From Paenibacillus spiritus (GTDB lineage: Bacteria; Bacillota; Bacilli; Paenibacillales; Paenibacillaceae): a DNA stretch of 64,000 nt. Below the pieces are notes generated by a model. The model ran no database searches and was not told the origin of the DNA. It saw nothing but the letters and a program-made list of their open reading frames with translations. The stretch covers positions 1 to 64,000 of the forward strand of contig NZ_VYKK01000026.1 in NCBI RefSeq assembly GCF_008710135.1, given 5' to 3'. The translations under genes and the position numbers were made by a program. The stretch's first letter is position 1. The number at the start of each line of letters is the position of its first letter. This document shows positions 43,959 through 52,628 of the stretch, one piece after another.

Positions 43959-45044
43959 ATGAATGCTTCTCCGTCTGCTTCCGCTGAATTTGAATTCGGC
44001 GTCTACACCCTCGGCGACCTGGTCGCCGATCCGCTGACCGGGCAGTCCGTCAGCGCCCACCGCCGCCTCAAGGAGATTGTCGCCGCCGCCAGACTGGCCG
44101 ATGAAGCCGGGCTGGATGTGTTCGGCGTCGGCGAACATCACCGGCTTGATTTTGCCGTCTCCTCCGTTCCCGTTGTCCTGTCGGCGCTCTCCCAGGTGAC
44201 GGAGCGCATCCGGCTCGCCAGTACGACGATGGTGCTCAGCACCATCGATCCGGTGCGGCTGTTCGAAGATTTTGCCACGCTGGATCTGCTGTCGGACGGG
44301 CGGGCGGAAATTATGGTGGGACGCGGCGCGTTCACGGAGTCCTTCCCGCTGTTCGGCTACAATCTGGAGGATTACCAGCGGCTGTTCGCCGAGAATATCG
44401 GGCTGCTCCGCGAGCTGGGCGAGCGGGAGAGCGTGACCTGGGAAGGCGAGTTCCGGCCCTCCCTGCACGAAGCCGAAATTGCGCCGCGGCCGTATCAGCG
44501 GCGGCTTCCGCTGTGGGTCGGCGTTGGCGGAACGCCGGCGAGCGCCGAGCGGGCCGGCCAGCTCGGCGCCGGAATGGCTCTTGCCATTCTCGGCGGCAGT
44601 CCGGAGCGGTTCGCGGAGCTGGCCGGCGTGTACCGGGCTGCCGGTGCGGCGGCGGGCCACCCTGCCGAGAGTCTTCGGGTGGCGATTACAAGCCACTGCT
44701 TCATCGGCCGGACGCCGGAGGCGGCGCTGGACAGCTTTTACCCTTATTATCTCAACTATCTGAACGGCTTCTGGGCCAAGGACGGCCGGGATTACCGCTT
44801 CACCCGCGAGGAATTCTCGGCCTACACGGCGGCGGACAACGCGCTGGCCGTCGGGAGCCCGGAGCAGATTGTAGAGAAGATTCTCTACCAGCATGAGCTG
44901 TTCGGCCACACCCGGTTCATGGCCCAGATGGACGTCGGCGGCATGCCGTACGCCAAGGTGGCGGAGTCAATCGAGCTGCTGGCGACGGAGGTCGCGCCGG
45001 CGGTCCGCCGGGAAATCGCGCGCCGCAGCCGCCGGGATAAGTAG
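43959..45044 (+). CDS. LLM-class flavin-dependent oxidoreductase
   Basis: 361 residues, bacterial luciferase-like fold. The N-terminus EFGVYTLGDLVADPLTGQS and FGVGEHHRLDFAVSSVPVVL are hallmark segments, followed by GRAEIMVGRGAFTESFPLFG (FMN region). It uses FMNH2 supplied by a reductase and oxygen. Monooxygenase of sulfonates or other small molecules is possible. It is not next to a reductase gene. AAAGGAG site upstream. Confidence 0.9.
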   Translation: MNASPSASAEFEFGVYTLGDLVADPLTGQSVSAHRRLKEIVAAARLADEAGLDVFGVGEHHRLDFAVSSVPVVLSALSQVTERIRLASTTMVLSTIDPVRLFEDFATLDLLSDGRAEIMVGRGAFTESFPLFGYNLEDYQRLFAENIGLLRELGERESVTWEGEFRPSLHEAEIAPRPYQRRLPLWVGVGGTPASAERAGQLGAGMALAILGGSPERFAELAGVYRAAGAAAGHPAESLRVAITSHCFIGRTPEAALDSFYPYYLNYLNGFWAKDGRDYRFTREEFSAYTAADNALAVGSPEQIVEKILYQHELFGHTRFMAQMDVGGMPYAKVAESIELLATEVAPAVRREIARRSRRDK

Positions 45045-45048
45045 GAAA

Positions 45049-46059
45049 TTAGTAGACGAACCGGCGCTGCACGCCGAAGCTGAGCAGGAACAGCAGACCC
45101 TCCACAGCGAGCTTGGCCGGAATCAGAGGAACGCCAAGACCGGTATGGAGCACTGACAACAGACCGTAATTCAGACCGAGGATCAGGGCGGCGAGGGCGT
45201 AGTAACGCCGGACCGACCGTCCAAGCGCCGTGCCGCTGCGGCGGCCGAACACCAGCTTCCGGTTGACCGCATAGTTGGCCGCCGAGCTTCCGGCTCGGGC
45301 GAGCACGACGGACAGCAGCAAGTTGGACGTCAGCGCCTGAAGAAGCAGGAGCAGCAGAAAGTCGAGCGCGCCGGATACCAGGGAAGCGGCGCAGAATTTC
45401 AGAATCGGCAGGTAAATCTTCAGCGAGTCCGCCACAGGCCGGAAATGGGAGGATTCGTTGCCGTTCAGGTAGACCGTCTCGATGGGCAGCTCCCGAATGG
45501 CATAGCCCTGGACCGGCGCCTCCAGCAGCAGATTCATTTCGTATTCAAAACGCTCTCCGGGCACCTGGCACAACCAGCGGAGCATGCTCCGGGGATAGCC
45601 GCGCAAGCCGGTCTGCGTATCGCCGATCGGTGTGCCGGTCGCAGCGCCGTACACCCGGCTCGTCAGCCGGTTGCCGAACCGGCTGCGGAGCGGCACTCTG
45701 CCCGTGAACTGGCGGCTGCCAAGCACCATGCCGGATTCCGCCGCTTCGCTGGCGCGGCCGACGGCCAGAATATCCTGCGGTGTATGCTGGCCGTCACTGT
45801 CGGCGCAGACGACCGCGGCAGAGGGCACATGTTCCAGGATGTACCGGAACCCGGTTTTGAGCGCACTGCCTTTGCCCCGGTTGGTTCCATGCGTCAGCAC
45901 GGTACAGCCTGCGTCTCCGGCCTGCCGGAATACTTCCCGGTAACGTTCGCCGCTGCCATCGTCGACGACCACAATCGGCGCATCGGTCATCCGCCGAAGA
46001 TTCGCAATCAGCTCCACCAGCCGGCTGTCCGGTTCATAGGCGGGAATCAATACCGTCAT
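45049..46059 (-). CDS. GT2 glycosyltransferase fused to GtrA-like membrane domain
   Basis: 336 residues. Residues 1-205 are a GT2 enzyme (VLIPAYEPDSRL, VVVDDGSGERY, CADSDGQHTPQD, GDTQTGLRGYPRSML), close to polyprenyl-phosphate glycosyltransferases. From about 215 four membrane helices form a GtrA-like domain (flippase-type). It probably attaches a sugar to undecaprenyl phosphate and flips the product for cell-wall glycan modification. The gene starts 3 bases after the upstream NAGPA gene stop. Confidence 0.9.
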   Translation of the reverse strand: MTVLIPAYEPDSRLVELIANLRRMTDAPIVVVDDGSGERYREVFRQAGDAGCTVLTHGTNRGKGSALKTGFRYILEHVPSAAVVCADSDGQHTPQDILAVGRASEAAESGMVLGSRQFTGRVPLRSRFGNRLTSRVYGAATGTPIGDTQTGLRGYPRSMLRWLCQVPGERFEYEMNLLLEAPVQGYAIRELPIETVYLNGNESSHFRPVADSLKIYLPILKFCAASLVSGALDFLLLLLLQALTSNLLLSVVLARAGSSAANYAVNRKLVFGRRSGTALGRSVRRYYALAALILGLNYGLLSVLHTGLGVPLIPAKLAVEGLLFLLSFGVQRRFVY

Positions 46060-46062
46060 GGC

Positions 46063-47001
46063 TTATCCCTCCCCCAGATACAGAATGTCGCTTACGCCCC
46101 GCTCCTGCCCTTTGCCCTGCGGATTGTTGACCACCCGTCCCTTGAAATAAAGGGTTGACGAGCCTCCGCCGTCCAGATTGTAAGCCTCCGTTGCGCCGAG
46201 ATCGGCCATCAGGTCCGCGAATTCGTTCAGCGTCATGCCCCGGCTCTCGCTGGACCGGCCGTCGACAACGACGAACACATAATGATTGGGTGCAATCATG
46301 CCGATGCCGGTCCGCGGATTGGCGTTCGAGATGCCCCGGTTGCCAAAATTCGTATCAATCTTCACGCTGTCCAGATTCTCCGCAATCTTGCCGCCCCGAA
46401 TCAGCGCCGGCCCGAAAGAGAACGTCTGGAGCGCGCCGTCTTCAAGCAGCTTCTCCGCCGATACCTCCGGCTCCTCATAGGAGGCCATCGTCCCGTCCTT
46501 GTAGAGCGCCACTCCTTCCCGCGCCGGCTTATTCCGATACAGCACCCCGTTGCGGATAACGACCCCGTCGTCCCGGAACCCGTAATAGTCGCCGTTGATG
46601 GCCAAGACCGCTCCGTGGTCAGAGGCGATTTCGGATGTATTCTCGGTAATATTGGTGCCGAAGGAATTCTGCGCGAATGCCGACTGAAGCATGGACGCAT
46701 CGGATACCTGAACATCCGCGACGTAATAAATAACCGCACTGCTTCCGCTGCCTTCCGTCTTCTTCGTAATAGAAATGCTCATATTGTCGCTGCGGTAGTT
46801 CCAATCGTCGGATACCGCATTCGCAGCCTGCTCTGCGGCCGTCTCGGCCGCCCGGGCGTCTTCGGGAGCCGGCTGAGCCACGACTGCCTCCACATGGTCG
46901 ATTAAATATCGGTCTGCCAGACCATAGGCCGTTCCGCCGAGCGTCAGCAGAACCGCGGGAATAAGAATCCATCTTCGTCTGAAGGGGCGCTTGATCTTCA
47001 T
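46063..47001 (-). CDS. Membrane-anchored phosphodiester glycosidase (NAGPA) domain protein
   Basis: 312 residues. An N-terminal signal-anchor (about 10-30) is followed by a short linker and a NAGPA/DUF2233 domain with LAINGDYYGFRDDG, GIGMIAPNHYVFVVVDGR and YNLDGGGSSTLYFKG. Related enzymes uncover phosphodiester-linked sugars, and in Firmicutes they may act on wall teichoic acid or exopolysaccharide. It is in an operon with the GT2-GtrA gene, so the pair likely handles one cell-surface glycan. Confidence 0.87.
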   Translation of the reverse strand: MKIKRPFRRRWILIPAVLLTLGGTAYGLADRYLIDHVEAVVAQPAPEDARAAETAAEQAANAVSDDWNYRSDNMSISITKKTEGSGSSAVIYYVADVQVSDASMLQSAFAQNSFGTNITENTSEIASDHGAVLAINGDYYGFRDDGVVIRNGVLYRNKPAREGVALYKDGTMASYEEPEVSAEKLLEDGALQTFSFGPALIRGGKIAENLDSVKIDTNFGNRGISNANPRTGIGMIAPNHYVFVVVDGRSSESRGMTLNEFADLMADLGATEAYNLDGGGSSTLYFKGRVVNNPQGKGQERGVSDILYLGEG

Positions 47002-47245
47002 AGAGGGACCGCCTTTCGTTATCTTGTTCAGTTACGGGTTCAGTATAGAAACCAACCCTTAAACGAACCTGAAAGGCCGGAGGGGACCGAGTCCGAGCGA
47101 GGCAAGCCTGCCGATGTTCCCATTTTTGCGGGAAGCTCTTCCGGTCTTTGTCGGACCTCGGAACGAAATCTCAACAAATTCGGTGCCGGATGCCGATATA
47201 GCGGGTAAGAGAGTAAGATGAATTTCCGCGAAAGCGAGGGTACCT

Positions 47246-48382
47246 ATGGTCAAATTGTCGAATATGCGCGTCCTGGGGCGAAGAATACCGGTCTTACTGC
47301 TGGCGACGCTGCTGGCGCTCGGCGTTCCGGCCGAAGCCGGCGCCGCCTACACAGCCAAGGTCTACACCTCGTCGCTGCCCGTGCTGAAGGAGCCGGCCGC
47401 AGGCGCTGCGGCCAAGGGGTATTTGAAGAGCGGTGCGGTGGTGACGGTTACAGACGAGCAGCACGGCTGGGCGAAGGTGAGCTCAGGCTCGCTGTCCGGT
47501 TGGGTAGCAGGCTATTATCTCAAAAAAACGGGAGGCGGCACTTCCGCCGCCCCCCTCATCACCTCGGCCGCCTCGGCCGCCGCTTCGGGCCGAGCGACGA
47601 TCACGGCGGACTCGCTCCGCATGCGGAGCGGCCCCGGCACCGGCTACCAGGTGATCGGCTCCTTGAACGCCGGCGACCGGGTCCAGATTCTGTCGTCGGA
47701 GAACGGCTGGTACCGGGTGCGGACCGCCGCCGGAGCGCTGGGCTGGGCCAAAGCGGACTACGTGAAGACCGGCGGGGCTGCGGTGACGACCGCAGCATAC
47801 AAGACGGCCTCCGCTTCCGCACCGGCCCGGACCGCCGGACTTCGCGGCAAGCGGATTGTGGTGGACGCCGGGCACGGGGGCGATGATCCCGGGATGGTAG
47901 GGACGACGTATGATACGCTGGAGAAGGATTTGAACTTGCAGACGGCGCTGTATCTGCGCGACGATCTGACGGCGGCCGGCGCCCAGGTCACCATGACGCG
48001 CACCCGGGACAGCCAGAAACCGTCGCTGTCCAGCCGCGCCCTGCTCTCCGGCAAGGTGGGAGCGGATGCGTTCGTCAGCGTGCATTACAATTCCTCCCCG
48101 AAGAACGTATCCGGGACGCTGACCTTCTACTACTCCCTGTCCGATGACCAGAAGCTGGCCCGGGCCATTGAAGGCCGCCTCTCCGGAGGCATCGGCCTGA
48201 GCAGCAACGGGGTCTCCTACGGCAACTACTATGTGCTGCGGAACAACTCCGTACCGTCGGCGCTGGTCGAGCTGGGCTTCCTGACCACGGCCCGCGACGA
48301 ATCCATCGTGCGGACGGCCTTCTACCAGCGCCAGGCCGCTCAGGCCATCGCCAACGGGCTGGCGGATTATTTCAGCCGGTGA
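47246..48382 (+). CDS. N-acetylmuramoyl-L-alanine amidase with two SH3b domains
   Basis: 378 residues. A signal peptide (about 1-33, ending AEAGAA) is followed by two SH3b cell-wall-binding domains (about 36-95 and 113-175, the second with MRSGPGTGYQVIGSL). A zinc Amidase_3 domain (about 200-378) has VVDAGHGGDDPGMVG (His), E in TLEKDLNLQ, SVHYNSS (His) and VELGFLT (Glu). It cleaves the lactyl-peptide bond of peptidoglycan outside the cell. ATG at 47246 with GAGGGT upstream. Confidence 0.95.
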   Translation: MVKLSNMRVLGRRIPVLLLATLLALGVPAEAGAAYTAKVYTSSLPVLKEPAAGAAAKGYLKSGAVVTVTDEQHGWAKVSSGSLSGWVAGYYLKKTGGGTSAAPLITSAASAAASGRATITADSLRMRSGPGTGYQVIGSLNAGDRVQILSSENGWYRVRTAAGALGWAKADYVKTGGAAVTTAAYKTASASAPARTAGLRGKRIVVDAGHGGDDPGMVGTTYDTLEKDLNLQTALYLRDDLTAAGAQVTMTRTRDSQKPSLSSRALLSGKVGADAFVSVHYNSSPKNVSGTLTFYYSLSDDQKLARAIEGRLSGGIGLSSNGVSYGNYYVLRNNSVPSALVELGFLTTARDESIVRTAFYQRQAAQAIANGLADYFSR

Positions 48383-48413
48383 GGAGCGGGGCTAAAAATG
48401 AGACGGACAAACT

Positions 48414-48450
48414 AAAGGGGCAGGCCGGATCATATCCGGCCTGCCCCTTT
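48414..48450. terminator. Bidirectional terminator between amidase and cupin
   Basis: A perfect 17-bp stem AAAGGGGCAGGCCGGAT / ATCCGGCCTGCCCCTTT with a 3-base loop. Confidence 0.85.
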
Positions 48451-48503
48451 CTGTGCGTTCTCTATTCCGCTTCCGTTTCTGCCGCGTCGTGGGCGTTCTG
48501 CCG

Positions 48504-48842
48504 CTACACGTTCTGTCCGTATTCCGGACCCGGCAGCTTGCTCAGCACGACATGCAGCGAAGAAGGCCCTCCGCCGCAGCGGTAAGCGAACTGCTCTCCG
48601 CCTCCGATATGGAAGGCGTCGCCCCGTGCCGCCGGATACTCGGCGCCGTCGGCCAGCACCGTTCCCTCTCCCTCAAGCACGGTGATATAGACATCTGCGC
48701 CGGGATGATTATGCAGCGGCAGCTCCTGTCCGGGCAGGAAATTCAGGACAAACAGGACACTTTCCCCTTTTTGGAACAGCACCCGCTTCGTAAAACGTTC
48801 TTCCTTATATTCCATCGCGGCGGTAACCGATGCTTTCTCCAT
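48504..48842 (-). CDS. Small cupin-domain protein
   Basis: 112 residues with one Cupin_2 barrel. Metal-ligand candidates are LPLHNHPGADVYITVLEGEG (His, His, Glu region) and the second motif GDAFHIGGGEQFAY. Function unknown; such proteins bind metals or small ligands. A TGAGA-type dyad overlaps its upstream region. Confidence 0.85.
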   Translation of the reverse strand: MEKASVTAAMEYKEERFTKRVLFQKGESVLFVLNFLPGQELPLHNHPGADVYITVLEGEGTVLADGAEYPAARGDAFHIGGGEQFAYRCGGGPSSLHVVLSKLPGPEYGQNV

Positions 48843-48860
48843 TCTGGATTCCTCCTGTAA

Positions 48861-48877
48861 ATGAGATTTGTTCTCAT
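48861..48877. promoter_or_regulatory. ATGAGA-N5-TCTCAT dyad at cupin start
   Basis: A perfect 6-5-6 inverted repeat, 19 bases upstream of the cupin start codon. It shares TGAGA with the Fur-like boxes of the metal ATPase gene, but it is not a close Fur match. Confidence 0.35.
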
Positions 48878-49003
48878 TCTAACAAAAGAGCGGCCTTCTC
48901 CGTGTGATCCTGCGCACTCTTGGCCTTTCGCTTATTCAGCGGATCAGGTCGTCACCTTTTGGATACAATTCGGTCGCCGCTTCTCTGCTGCCGGTCGAAG
49001 CGA

Positions 49004-50308
49004 TCAGTCCTTCAGAAGTCCGTTCAGATTGACGGAGCCGTACGGACGCATCCGGATCGTATAGGTCTGGTTCATGCCGAAGGAGGCCAGATATGCCTTG
49101 TATTCTTCGACCAGCGCGTGCGGCAGAACCGTCAGAATTACACCCGCGAAGCCTCCACCGTGCACCCGGGTCGCACCGACGCCGCCGTGATTGCGCAGGA
49201 ACAGCTCCGTAAGGGCAAGGTGAACCGATACGCCCTGCTCGTCCGGCGCCGAGCTGGCATAGATATTCTGCAGCCATTTCCACGACGAGTTGCCGGATTC
49301 CGTAATCAGACGCAGGAACGCCTGCGCGTCGCCTTCCGCCAGCGCCCCGATCATACCTTCAACCCGCTTGTTCTCCTCAAAAAAGTGCAGGGCTCTCATC
49401 AGCGCCCGGTCTCCCGCCTTCTCGCGGATTTCGGGAATCCGCGCCAGCACGTCTTCTTCCCGCAGCTCGCCGAGCACCTTGGCACCGAGCACGCCCGCGA
49501 CCGCTTTCATTTCGGACGGAATGGAGGAATACTCCGCGCTAAGGTCGGCATGGTTGCCTCCGGTCGGAACGATCAGCAGCGTATAATCCCGGTTGATCGC
49601 CTGAAAATCGACGCTCGAAATGGCCGGATTGGCCGCATCCCGGAAGTCGATCGAGATCAGGCCGCCATGGCCGCAGGCCATCTGGTCGAGCAGACCGGAC
49701 TGCTTGTCCCACTTGTGGTTCTCGGCATACTGCCCGATCTTGGCGCAGTCGACGACGCTCAGCGCTCCCTCGTTATAGAACGAGTTGACGATGGCGCAGA
49801 TCAGCATCTCGAACGAGGCCGAGGAGCTAACCCCGGCGGCGCTGATGACGTCGCTGGTCAGGCAGACATTGAAGCCGCCGATGCGGAAGCCCTTCTTCTC
49901 GAAGCCCTCCAGAATGCCGAGCACCAGCGTATACGTGCCCGAAGCGCCCGGAACGTCCGCCCGGTTCGCCAGATCAATGGTGAAGTCCTCGTTGTAGTCC
50001 AGGCTGACGATGCCGACCTTGCCGTCGCTGCGTCTGGAGGCAACGCCGATGCAGTCCATATTGATGCTGGCGGCGACGATTTTGCCGAGATTGTGGTCCG
50101 TATGGTTGCCGCTGATCTCCGTGCGTCCCGGCGAGCTGAACAGGAAAACGTCGCTCTCGCCGAAGCGGGAGGCGTATTCATCCAGAAGGCCCGCATAGCG
50201 CGCGCGCTGCGCCTTCGTCACTTCCGGGTCTTGGCCGTACATCTCTTCAAGAAGTGCAGTGAATGCCTTCGATTCCAGTAATGCGCTTGTCTGTTCCAGT
50301 GATGGCAT
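49004..50308 (-). CDS. galK: Galactokinase
   Basis: 434 residues, GHMP kinase family. The galactose-binding GRTEISGNHTDHN is at about 60, the phosphate loop VSSSASFE near 160 and GGGFAGVILTVL near the C-terminus. It phosphorylates galactose to galactose-1-phosphate. It is about 40 residues longer than the common form, with an N-terminal extension. ATG 50308 follows GGGGGAATG. The AraC gene and GH27 alpha-galactosidase nearby fit galactoside use. Confidence 0.93.
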   Translation of the reverse strand: MPSLEQTSALLESKAFTALLEEMYGQDPEVTKAQRARYAGLLDEYASRFGESDVFLFSSPGRTEISGNHTDHNLGKIVAASINMDCIGVASRRSDGKVGIVSLDYNEDFTIDLANRADVPGASGTYTLVLGILEGFEKKGFRIGGFNVCLTSDVISAAGVSSSASFEMLICAIVNSFYNEGALSVVDCAKIGQYAENHKWDKQSGLLDQMACGHGGLISIDFRDAANPAISSVDFQAINRDYTLLIVPTGGNHADLSAEYSSIPSEMKAVAGVLGAKVLGELREEDVLARIPEIREKAGDRALMRALHFFEENKRVEGMIGALAEGDAQAFLRLITESGNSSWKWLQNIYASSAPDEQGVSVHLALTELFLRNHGGVGATRVHGGGFAGVILTVLPHALVEEYKAYLASFGMNQTYTIRMRPYGSVNLNGLLKD

Positions 50309-50375
50309 GCGCTCATTCCCCCGTTGTATGCGTATGTTAAAATGCCGCCGCGCCCTGCGCGGCCCGAACTTCTTC

Positions 50376-50405
50376 ATTGTCGGCGCCGGGCGCCGGGCTT
50401 GTCAA
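50376..50405 (-). promoter_or_regulatory. galK promoter
   Basis: On the minus strand TTGACA (50400-50405), 18-base spacer, GACAAT (50376-50381). Confidence 0.5.
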
Positions 50406-50453
50406 TACCGCCGTCCGGCACTCCGGTCCGGCCGCCCTTGGAAGACGGCCCGG

Positions 50454-51368
50454 CTACTCGGCCTGAACCGCCGCCTGCAGCAGCGACAGCGCCTGCTCCG
50501 CGTGCTTCGACTTGTTGACGACCCCGCCGAACAGCTCCATCTTCTGCAGAGGCCAGTTCTTCACCAGGGCGCTGTCCGTAAAGTCAACCGCCGACGGACG
50601 CTCGCTGCCGTCTTCGTCCTTGGCCGTCAGCACCCGGCTGTCCTTCGCTCCGTCCGGGAACCATTCCGCAAGACGGGCCGCCGGAAGCTCGGCGTACAGG
50701 TCCTGATTCGCCAGCCAGTCGTAGCAGTTGCGGTCCAGCACAAGCAAGTCCGGCGCGTCGGCCGCCAGCACGGCCATGGCCTTCTGCTTGTAAGCCAGGT
50801 CCGCCGTCCCTCCGCCTGTCGCATTCGGCACATAGACAATCTCCGTCTCGATCCGCCGGAATCCTGGAAGCGTCTTCACCATGGCGTCTTCAAGGGGCTG
50901 TCCGTTCCCTTTCGGATCGTCGTCCGCTGCGAATTCTCCAATGAACATCACATGAAGATCGACCGGCGGCAGACTGGCCTCATAGCGCTTCTTCTCCATC
51001 CGGTTCGCGATGCCCCAGACCGCAAAGCCCAGAACGGCAAGAACAATCAGGGAGACCAGCACCTTCGTTCCGTTCATCCGGAAGAAGGTCTCGGTCCGTT
51101 TGGCCATTCCTGCGAGCGGGCCGTACTTGGCCAGCCGCTCTTCCTCCGCACGGCGGATGTCTTCCCGCTGGAGGGCCGACAGAATCAGACGGTAAGCTGC
51201 GGTTGTCCGCTCATACGCCAGTTCGGCTTCGGATACGCCCTCTGCCGATCCGGCGCCCACCGACCGCCTCCGCTTCAAATGCAGGTCGAACCGGCGGTCG
51301 ATCTCCTCGCGGGAGGCGTCCTCCGGCAGCTCCAGAAGACGATACGCTGCTTTTACTTCTTCGTTCAC
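50454..51368 (-). CDS. J-like domain / membrane helix / solute-binding-like protein
   Basis: 304 residues. GTG 51368 follows AAGGAGAGAG. The N-terminal 75 residues look like a J-domain (KAAYRLLELPEDASREEIDRRFDLHLKRRR) but have no HPD tripeptide. A single membrane helix (about 115-138) is followed by an outside domain with VDLHVMFIGEFAADDDPKGN, APDLLVLDRNCYDWLAN and a second-domain-like VVNKSKHAEQAL. This part resembles extracellular solute-binding proteins. The function is unknown. It is upstream of galK on the same strand but 145 bases away. Confidence 0.6.
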   Translation of the reverse strand: MNEEVKAAYRLLELPEDASREEIDRRFDLHLKRRRSVGAGSAEGVSEAELAYERTTAAYRLILSALQREDIRRAEEERLAKYGPLAGMAKRTETFFRMNGTKVLVSLIVLAVLGFAVWGIANRMEKKRYEASLPPVDLHVMFIGEFAADDDPKGNGQPLEDAMVKTLPGFRRIETEIVYVPNATGGGTADLAYKQKAMAVLAADAPDLLVLDRNCYDWLANQDLYAELPAARLAEWFPDGAKDSRVLTAKDEDGSERPSAVDFTDSALVKNWPLQKMELFGGVVNKSKHAEQALSLLQAAVQAE

Positions 51369-51497
51369 TTGCTCTCTCTCCTTCTTCCCGGGCGGCGGCC
51401 GGAAGACCGCCGCTCTCCGTAGCGCTTCGTCTCTCCCATGATAGCACACATCCCGCGGAGATTTCCTCTCTCTGCAAGCGGGATTCGCCGCAAGACC

Positions 51498-51566
51498 GGG
51501 AACGGTCTCCGTTCCCGCCGGACTCGGATTTGGGGGCCGCCGGAGAGCGGCGCCCTCTCTTTTTTT
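51498..51566. promoter_or_regulatory. Palindrome and T-rich hairpin upstream of AraC gene
   Basis: GGGAACGG-TCT-CCGTTCCC (51498-51516) is a perfect 8-bp inverted repeat. Further on, GAGAG...CTCTC is followed by TTTTTTT (about 51543-51566), a weak terminator-like hairpin on the plus strand. Confidence 0.35.
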
Positions 51567-51632
51567 GCCGCATCTGCGCGCGCTGGCTTACAATGAAGCC
51601 AATGAACCCTGCACAGGGAACGGAGGATGAAT

Positions 51633-52517
51633 ATGAGCACAACCGCCCTGACGGGCACCTACGGCTTTCGCTTCTCGGACGATCCCGATCTGGCGCTAGG
51701 CAGCCTGTTCGCCGTCGGCCATGAGACGGCCCGCCACCCCGGCTACTTGTGGGACGGACTTGTCCGGGAGGACGGTCCGCTTCTGCTTCTGCAGCATACG
51801 GTCTCCGGGGAAGGCCGGTTCGAGCGCGGGGGACAGATTTCCCGAATCGGGCCGGGCCGGGCTTTTCTTGCCGAGATTCCCGGCCGCCACCGTTATTATT
51901 ATTCCGAGCACGGGACGGAGCCCTGGGAGTTCTACTTCATTCTCATGCGGCCGCAGCTGATTCTCCCCCATTGGAGGCGGTTCACCGGACTGGCCGGAGA
52001 CACGCCCCTGCTCCCGCCCTCGGGCGCAGCCGCCTCTCTGCTCCGGCTGATCTTTGCGGAGGCCGCCGCCGGCCGCATCGTTGACCCCCTGCTCGCATCT
52101 TCCTACGTCTACCAGTTCGCAACGGAGCTGGCCCGCAGCGGAGCCGCCCGCCCCGGACGCTCCGCATGGCCCGAGCCGGTCCGGCGGGCGGCCGAATATC
52201 TGGAGAACCGCCGCTGCGAACCGGTCAGCATGGATCTGCTGTCCGACTATGCCGGGTTGTCCAAGTCCCACTTCATCCGCCGCTTCTCGGCCTGCACCGG
52301 GCTCACGCCGGCCGCCTACCTGAACCGGCTGCGAACCGAACGGGCGATGGAGCTGCTGCGGGGAACTTCGCTGAGCGTCGAACGGATCGCAGACGAGCTG
52401 GGCTACTCCAGCGGCAGCTATTTCATCAAAGCGTTCCGGTCCCAGACCGGGATTACGCCGGGCGCCTTCCGCGGCGGCGGCGAGAGCCTGCAGTACCGCC
52501 GGCTGTTCTGGGATTAG
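51633..52517 (+). CDS. AraC-family transcriptional regulator
   Basis: 294 residues. An N-terminal cupin-like sensor domain (about 25-110, GPLLLLQHTVSGEGRFERGG) is joined to two C-terminal helix-turn-helices (about 188-285, SMDLLSDYAGLSKSHFIRRF and VERIADELGYSSGSYFIKAF). ATG 51633 has GGAGG upstream; an ATG at 51627 is also possible. It precedes the alpha-galactosidase gene by 111 bases and probably activates it in response to a galactoside. Confidence 0.92.
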   Translation: MSTTALTGTYGFRFSDDPDLALGSLFAVGHETARHPGYLWDGLVREDGPLLLLQHTVSGEGRFERGGQISRIGPGRAFLAEIPGRHRYYYSEHGTEPWEFYFILMRPQLILPHWRRFTGLAGDTPLLPPSGAAASLLRLIFAEAAAGRIVDPLLASSYVYQFATELARSGAARPGRSAWPEPVRRAAEYLENRRCEPVSMDLLSDYAGLSKSHFIRRFSACTGLTPAAYLNRLRTERAMELLRGTSLSVERIADELGYSSGSYFIKAFRSQTGITPGAFRGGGESLQYRRLFWD

Positions 52518-52628
52518 AGCTTCCGACCGCAATATTGTGCTGTTAAACGGCATGAAATCACTATAGATTCTCCGAAGGCTCCCTGCCTATGATTAAGAAA
52601 GAAGCTATGCAAAGGAGCCTGAAATCCG

